NCBI GenBank assembly: GCA_905215625.1
Contig: CAJMQQ010000051.1
Coordinates: 1 to 18,987, forward strand
Reading direction: 5' to 3'
Source: an uncultured bacterium
GTDB lineage: Bacteria > Bacillota > Clostridia > Lachnospirales > Lachnospiraceae
Length of the DNA stretch: 18,987 nucleotides
Shown here: positions 14,565 through 18,987 of the stretch, in pieces
How the letters are laid out: each line of letters opens with the position of its first letter
How positions within the stretch are numbered: position 1 is the first letter of the stretch
The notes under the pieces: generated by a model
Told to the model about the DNA's origin: nothing
Database searches by the model: none
What the model saw: the letters and a program-made list of their open reading frames with translations, nothing else
Translations under genes and position numbers: made by a program

Positions 14565-14607
14565 TCAGTTTTCGTAAAAATTGTATATCATAATCCGAAA
14601 ATGTGCA

Positions 14608-14636
14608 TTTCCTTTTGCAGCATTCGTGTGTATACT
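14608..14636 (+). promoter_or_regulatory. candidate promoter of the heparinase-family gene
   Basis: TATACT (14631-14636) preceded by TGTG, with a weak -35 TTTCCT (14608-14613) at 17 bp. The bases after it (GGTAGTAGGCTTGAAAAGC) resemble those after the promoters at 10694 and 12635. Confidence 0.5.
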
Positions 14637-14683
14637 GGTAGTAGGCTTGAAAAGCAGAATTTTATTACAAAGGGAGGATTATT

Positions 14684-16708
14684 ATGCACCAATCATATTT
14701 CAGTAATCCAAATAATTCTATTACGCCAGAGCAGATGGCATGGTGCGCAGACTACTGCAAAAAATTCTGGCCAGAGGAATGCGAACATATTCTCCGGATT
14801 GCAGAAGATGCAAAAAATCATACATTTTTATTTGACTTAAGATGGGATATGGAGAGAACCTACGAGCCAGTTCATTTTGAAGGGAAAATCCAATGGGATT
14901 TTATGCCAAAAGACGATCCGGAGTTCATTTACCAGTTTAACCGCTGCCAATATTTTATTTGTCTGGGACAGGCTTATGCGCTGACAGGAGATTCCTCCTA
15001 TGCCAAAACATTTGCAGAACAGCTTTGGGCATGGATTCAGGAAAATCCATTCAATGAGGAAACCAGACAGACTGTATGGAGAAGCATTGAGGCCGGAATC
15101 CGTGGGGAAACATGGGTGAAAGCGATGTCTTACTTTAAAGGCAGCCCTTATATTACGGACGAGCTGATGGAACAATTCTGTGAATGCCTGAAAACTCATG
15201 CCCGCTATTTGATGGACTCCTATCAGATCTTCCAGGTAAAGAGCAACTGGGGCGTGATTGAGAGCCGCGGGCTTCTGGAAATCGCGTTGGCATTAAAGGA
15301 AGAGGAAGAGGCCGAAGTGTGGAAAGAAACTGCCATTTCCCGTCTGGAAGAAGGAATCCGGGTTCAGATTTTAGATGACGGAGTTCAATGGGAACAGTCT
15401 CCAATGTATCATAATGAGGTGTTTCATTGTGCTCTGGAGGCAATCCGCCTTTCCAGACGTTATGGCTATCATATGTCAGAAGAATTTCTTGCTAAAATCC
15501 GTAAGATGGCATACGCAAACTTACTCTGGAAAAAGCCGAACCATTGTCAGATTGCCCAAGGAGACAGCGATGAAACCGATCTGCGGGATCTTTTGTCCCA
15601 GAGTGCATATTTATTCCAGGATCCAGTGCTGAAATATGGCGGCTATGACCGTCTGGATTTTGATGGAGCCTGGGATTACCTTCAGGAAGGTGCAGAATCT
15701 TATGAGAAGATTGTGGCACAGAAACCTGAGAAACTATTTTATAAATTGGAAAACAGCGGAAACGTTTATATTCGTTCCGGATGGGGAGAAAACGACGATT
15801 TCTTCCATTTCCGTTGCGGCAGTTTAGGCGGAGGACATGGCCATTCTGACAAACTTCATATCGATTTGGTAATAAACGGAGAAGACGTTCTGATTGATCC
15901 GGGCCGTTATCATTATGTGGATGGGGAAATCCGCCATGAACTGAAAAATTCCTGCAGTCATAATACGCCGTCAGTTGATGGCAAAGATTATCTGGTCTGC
16001 CTGGATTCCTGGGGGATCTCCGGAATGACGCCGGCATATCAGATGCCTATCTGTGAGAAAAACGGATTCCGTCTGGTTCAGGGAGGACATGGCGGTTACC
16101 TTCACAATGGAAAAGGCAATGTTTACATTCAAAGAAAAGTTCTGGCTCTGGGAACGGATCTGTATGTTGTTGCAGATGAATTTTTTGCAGGAGAAGAACA
16201 CACTTTCCAGCAGAATTATCATTTTCATCCAGATGGCACCCTTACTGCCTGCGAAGGAGAAAACAGGGTTCATTACACGGGCAGAAATGTAGAATCGGAT
16301 TGTCTGTTTTTTGGAAATGACAGAGAGGAAACAAGAGTTTATTCTTCCAGAATGTCCCGGAATTATAATCAGATGGAAGAAAATATGTCAATTCAGGCAT
16401 CCTGCAAAAAAGAAGGCTTCTGCTGTCTTCTGACTGTCATTGCAGGAGGAAGAAAGGGAGAATATGAGACGCCGAAGGCAGAACTTGCAGAAGTATCTTC
16501 TCCTGCCAGGGGAAGAATCCTGACAGAAGAAGAGGCTCATGGACTCCGGATTACATGGAAAGGAAAAAACTATCTGGTACTGATGGGCCATAAGGACATC
16601 GGAGGCGCAAATGAAATGCTTGGCGCCGACGGTTACATGGGCCTAGGAAGCGTAATCGTATTTGAGGAAGGCCAGGAAAAGACAGGAGGAACTGTGCTTT
16701 ACTGGTAA
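14684..16708 (+). CDS. Heparinase II/III-family polysaccharide lyase, cytoplasmic
   Basis: 674-residue enzyme with the two-domain plan of heparinase II/III and oligo-alginate lyases: an alpha-toroid N-terminal domain (about 1-340) and a beta-sandwich C-terminal domain (about 350-670). Candidate active-site residues in family motifs are Asn188 in SNWGVIESRG, Tyr242 in QWEQSPMYHNE, and His385/His387 in GGGHGHSDKLHIDL, with SHNTPSVDG at 425-433. These enzymes break uronic-acid glycosidic bonds by beta-elimination. There is no signal peptide, so it probably acts on imported oligosaccharides. The substrate (glycosaminoglycan, alginate-like or other uronide) cannot be told. Ribosome binding site AGGGAGG, 6 nt spacing. 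No sugar transporter or regulator lies next to it, which is unusual for such a lyase. The stop is 3 bp from the stop of the convergent serine hydrolase. Confidence 0.9.
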   Translation: MHQSYFSNPNNSITPEQMAWCADYCKKFWPEECEHILRIAEDAKNHTFLFDLRWDMERTYEPVHFEGKIQWDFMPKDDPEFIYQFNRCQYFICLGQAYALTGDSSYAKTFAEQLWAWIQENPFNEETRQTVWRSIEAGIRGETWVKAMSYFKGSPYITDELMEQFCECLKTHARYLMDSYQIFQVKSNWGVIESRGLLEIALALKEEEEAEVWKETAISRLEEGIRVQILDDGVQWEQSPMYHNEVFHCALEAIRLSRRYGYHMSEEFLAKIRKMAYANLLWKKPNHCQIAQGDSDETDLRDLLSQSAYLFQDPVLKYGGYDRLDFDGAWDYLQEGAESYEKIVAQKPEKLFYKLENSGNVYIRSGWGENDDFFHFRCGSLGGGHGHSDKLHIDLVINGEDVLIDPGRYHYVDGEIRHELKNSCSHNTPSVDGKDYLVCLDSWGISGMTPAYQMPICEKNGFRLVQGGHGGYLHNGKGNVYIQRKVLALGTDLYVVADEFFAGEEHTFQQNYHFHPDGTLTACEGENRVHYTGRNVESDCLFFGNDREETRVYSSRMSRNYNQMEENMSIQASCKKEGFCCLLTVIAGGRKGEYETPKAELAEVSSPARGRILTEEEAHGLRITWKGKNYLVLMGHKDIGGANEMLGADGYMGLGSVIVFEEGQEKTGGTVLYW

Positions 16709-16711
16709 ATT

Positions 16712-17566
16712 TTACAGCACAAACCGTCCTTCCAGCGCCAGAAATTGGTCTAACATCATCCTGCTGACCTTTGCTCCGAAGCGGGTAGCAGGGTGGTCGG
16801 CGTAATACATCGGGTCGCTGAAATTTTTGTGCATCATGACGATGACATAGGGGCCGTAAGGGGTATAGACGATGCCGCCGTCGTTGCGGCAGGCGTCCAT
16901 ACTGCCGCTTTTGGAAGCAACTTGTATGGAAGTCTCCTCTCCGTTGTCTTCGCCGTCCATATAGTAAACTGGAAAATCACGGACAATCATGGAATTGTAG
17001 TGCTGCTGTTTGAAGATTTCAATCATAGCGGCATCTTCTTCTGGTCCGATAAGCTGGCGCTTTGCCAGGCGGACAAAGATGCTGGCGTAATCTCTTGGGG
17101 TGGACGTGCCGAGCCGCCCCATATTTTCACCGTCAAAATGCAGATATCGGTGAAGCCTGGTAGATGTACATCCCAGTTTCTGGATGCAGGCATTAATGGT
17201 ATCGATTCCCAGATATTCAATAATCATGTTGGTAGCGGCGTTGTCGCTGACAATGATCATCAAAGTAGCGGCGTCTTTTACCCGCAGCGAAGCTCCGAAA
17301 TCCAGGGAATGAACCAGGCCGCTTCCGGATACGCAGTGATTCTCTTTGTAGATCAGAGTATCGTTCAGATCTGCTTTCCCCTGTTTGATTTGGTCGAATA
17401 AGCAGGCCAGAATATAAGTCTTGATAGTGCTGGCGGTTTCAAAATCTTCGTCTGCGTCGATTGCTACAACGTTTCCCTTCAAATCATCTGCATAAAAGCA
17501 CATATGGCCGTCATAGCTTTTTAATTCGGCAGCAATTCTTTTTTCTAACGTAAATCTTGGATCCAT
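16712..17566 (-). CDS. Class A beta-lactamase-fold serine hydrolase, no signal peptide
   Basis: 284 residues with the three penicillin-recognising motifs: Ser46-Thr-Ile-Lys49 (SxxK), Ser107-Asp-Asn109 (SDN) and Lys219-Ser-Gly221 (KSG). The segment corresponding to the omega loop is short: Glu147 in FDGENMGRLG is only about ten residues before STPRD, against about seventeen in TEM-type enzymes. It starts directly with MDPRFTLEKR and no export signal, so it is unlikely to protect against beta-lactams outside the cell. It more likely hydrolyses an intracellular amide or ester, or has a lost or non-classical activity. Ribosome binding site AAGGAG before the ATG. It is 30 nt downstream of the RelA/SpoT gene on the same strand, so probably cotranscribed. 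No terminator is visible after it. Confidence 0.85.
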   Translation of the reverse strand: MDPRFTLEKRIAAELKSYDGHMCFYADDLKGNVVAIDADEDFETASTIKTYILACLFDQIKQGKADLNDTLIYKENHCVSGSGLVHSLDFGASLRVKDAATLMIIVSDNAATNMIIEYLGIDTINACIQKLGCTSTRLHRYLHFDGENMGRLGTSTPRDYASIFVRLAKRQLIGPEEDAAMIEIFKQQHYNSMIVRDFPVYYMDGEDNGEETSIQVASKSGSMDACRNDGGIVYTPYGPYVIVMMHKNFSDPMYYADHPATRFGAKVSRMMLDQFLALEGRFVL

Positions 17567-17596
17567 GATACATCTCCTTTTCCTTTGCAGTGATAA

Positions 17597-18832
17597 TTAT
17601 AATTGAGGGAGCTGATCCATCAGGTGAACCAGTTCATCGCACATATGATTGAGCTGATCCGTTCCTGGGATTTCAATCCCATGTATTAAATAGTTCCGGA
17701 TTCCCAGCAGTCTGGAAAAAATCTCCAGATCTTCACCGGAAAATACTTTGATCCGTTTGACGCAGGCTGTCTGCAGGGCATTTCCCCTGGATTTGGGAGA
17801 ACGGCGGCGAATCAGACGGTTTAAGAAGGATTCTAAGGCAATCCACAAATCAATAAAATGTTCTAATGCCTGTTTCCGTTCTTCTAGCATATTTTCACTA
17901 AGAGGATGCAGTTCCAGATACAAGGCGTAGCGCCTGCTGTTTCCAGAAAGAATCCGGTCTGTAAGCTGCTGGCATACGGTTCTTCGGTCATTCTGGAGAC
18001 GAAGGGATTTTAAAATCTGCCCTAAATCCTGGACGCTGTCCAGCTTCAGACGGTTTAAAAGCCGGAAAAGCAGTTCTACATTTCCCATACGTACTTTAAT
18101 ATCAGAAGAGGGAGGAGAGTTATTTAAGTAATTATAAAGATAAGAAGCCAGGTCATACTGATTGCTGAAAGCGGCGGTCGTACTCTGGATTCTTTTGTCA
18201 CCGGCGGCTTGAAGGCGTTCTAAGGCAATTTCTCCACTTAATACAAGGCCGTTTAATTCGTCTAAGATAGAAAGTTCTTCTTCAGAAAGAGCGCCTTTTA
18301 ACGGCTTGTAGATGAGGTCGTGCTCTACTTCAGACCAGGCGTGCATCAGGACGGACGCCACCTGGATTTCCAGCCGTACCTGGGCGTATTTTTTCTGTCT
18401 GGCGTCTAACTGTTCTTCCCGCATCTGGACACGGTAGTGGTTGGCCCAGTAACCGGAAAAACGTTTGTTGTATGTAGGCGGTTTGGACTCGTTGGGAAAA
18501 CTTCGGGTTTCCCGTACAGAAAATAAGGTATTAATGACCTTGTCTGCCTTTTCTCTGTCGCCAGGGAAGTAAAGGGAGACCCGGACGCCGGACAAGTCGG
18601 CGATGTCTTCATAGATTTCTGTCATGGTCTGGTAGGGAACCCCGCGTTTTCGGCTGCGCTGTTCGACCTTGACTTTTAAGCGGGAAGGATTTTTTGCCCT
18701 GGAAGTGACCATGGCACGGATACCAGAAGAGCGCAGAGCTTCTTCTAATAGTTTTGCTCCCAGTCTTGCAGCCATATCATAGTAATTTAATTTGCTTTTA
18801 TAATCTTCTATAAATTGGTTGATTAACTCCAT
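17597..18832 (-). CDS. RelA/SpoT-domain nucleotide synthetase fused to HEPN-like C-terminal domain
   Basis: 411 residues. The N-terminal part (about 1-205) is a RelA/SpoT synthetase domain without the HD hydrolase: SRAKNPSRLKVKV (44-56), DLSGVRV (79-85), FSGYWANHYRV (125-135), LEIQVASVLMHAWSEVEHDL (154-173) and YK (175-176). It keeps the Tyr after Gly (Tyr128) and the EIQ glutamate (Glu155) used for catalysis in RelA-type enzymes. Predicted activity is pyrophosphate transfer from ATP to GDP/GTP or, as in toxSAS toxins, to RNA ends. The rest is helical; its end (about 311-411) resembles a HEPN domain with Arg379-Asn-Tyr-Leu-Ile-His384-Gly, an Rx4H motif in the position expected for HEPN nucleases. 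Ribosome binding site AAAGGAG. It lies directly downstream of tRNA-Arg. The HEPN call is inference. Confidence 0.8.
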   Translation of the reverse strand: MELINQFIEDYKSKLNYYDMAARLGAKLLEEALRSSGIRAMVTSRAKNPSRLKVKVEQRSRKRGVPYQTMTEIYEDIADLSGVRVSLYFPGDREKADKVINTLFSVRETRSFPNESKPPTYNKRFSGYWANHYRVQMREEQLDARQKKYAQVRLEIQVASVLMHAWSEVEHDLIYKPLKGALSEEELSILDELNGLVLSGEIALERLQAAGDKRIQSTTAAFSNQYDLASYLYNYLNNSPPSSDIKVRMGNVELLFRLLNRLKLDSVQDLGQILKSLRLQNDRRTVCQQLTDRILSGNSRRYALYLELHPLSENMLEERKQALEHFIDLWIALESFLNRLIRRRSPKSRGNALQTACVKRIKVFSGEDLEIFSRLLGIRNYLIHGIEIPGTDQLNHMCDELVHLMDQLPQL

Positions 18833-18894
18833 AGAAGAACTCCTTTCACCTGAAAACAGACAAAGATAAATCTATAGGTTCCGGTAATAGAAGA

Positions 18895-18928
18895 AAAAGC
18901 CCCACAATCCTGCGATTGTGAGGCTTTT
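18895..18928 (-). terminator. terminator downstream of tRNA-Arg
   Basis: Minus-strand 15 bp stem with one G-U pair (AAAAGCCTCACAATC with GATTGTGGGGCTTTT), GCAG loop, followed by TTCTTC. It separates the tRNA transcript from the RelA/SpoT gene; the other strand also has a T-rich end (CTTTTATTT), so it may work both ways. Confidence 0.85.
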
Positions 18929-18934
18929 ATTTAG

Positions 18935-18987
18935 CGCGCCAGAGAAGATTCGAACTCCCGACACTACGGTCCGTAGCCGTATGCTCT
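18935..18987 (-). tRNA. tRNA-Arg (anticodon ACG), partial
   Basis: The 3' two thirds of a tRNA cut by the window end. On the minus strand the anticodon arm is TACGG-CTACGGA-CCGTA, giving anticodon ACG (first base read as inosine). The T arm is GGGAG-TTCGAAT-CTTCT, then the acceptor strand CTGGCGC and discriminator G at 18935. The next bases are CTA, so CCA is not encoded. The 5' half lies beyond the window. Confidence 0.9.

Noticed and set aside
15492..16037. Minus-strand ORF of 181 codons
   Set aside because: It is antisense to the heparinase-family gene, rich in Pro, Arg and His as expected of a shadow frame, and lacks a ribosome binding site.
16793..17401. Plus-strand ORF of 202 codons
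   Set aside because: It mirrors the serine hydrolase, whose SxxK, SDN and KSG motifs are in the minus frame.
1..18987. CRISPR arrays, rRNA, prophage genes or transposase genes
   Set aside because: No regularly spaced repeats, rRNA-like sequence, phage structural genes or transposase-coding ORFs were found.

Overview
The window looks like a chromosomal segment of a low-to-moderate GC Firmicute, most likely a Lachnospiraceae-type gut Clostridium. This rests on AAGGAGG-type ribosome binding sites with 6-9 nt spacing, intrinsic hairpin/U-run terminators, a tRNA-Arg gene with no encoded CCA, a DUF3791/DUF3990-type accessory pair, and protein families typical of gut clostridia. The assignment is inference; no 16S rRNA or other marker gene is present.

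Left part (1-3960): the 3' portion of an SLC13-like anion/dicarboxylate permease, an NSS-family sodium symporter with its own promoter, and a convergent birA whose stop codon lies in the loop of its terminator hairpin. birA and the next operon are transcribed divergently from a shared 215 bp control region.

Centre left (3960-10683): a six-gene operon, oppB-oppC-oppD-oppF-oppA plus an S66 LD-carboxypeptidase, ended by a strong terminator. The carboxypeptidase suggests that the imported peptides include murein peptides, as in the Bacillus ykf operon. It is followed by a small degraded accessory locus (10691-11219): a broken DUF3990-like 3' fragment and an intact DUF3791-like small gene.

Centre right (11179-14564): a redox and sulfotransfer cluster. 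A TrxB-like flavoprotein on the minus strand has a C-terminal thioredoxin-like domain that lost its CxxC. Divergent from it are a small CHVC thioredoxin and a cytoplasmic six-bladed arylsulfotransferase. The TrxB-like leader contains an 84 bp imperfect palindrome flanked by perfect 8 bp direct repeats, which is the signature of a MITE-like insertion.

Right part (14565-18987): a cytoplasmic heparinase II/III-family lyase converges, with only 3 bp between stop codons, on a two-gene minus-strand operon. That operon encodes a RelA/SpoT-type nucleotide synthetase fused to a C-terminal HEPN-like domain with an RNYLIH (Rx4H) motif, then a cytoplasmic class A beta-lactamase-fold serine hydrolase. It lies directly downstream of tRNA-Arg(ACG) and its terminator. 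The synthetase-HEPN protein is the best candidate here for an undescribed, possibly RNA-targeting or defence-type, system.
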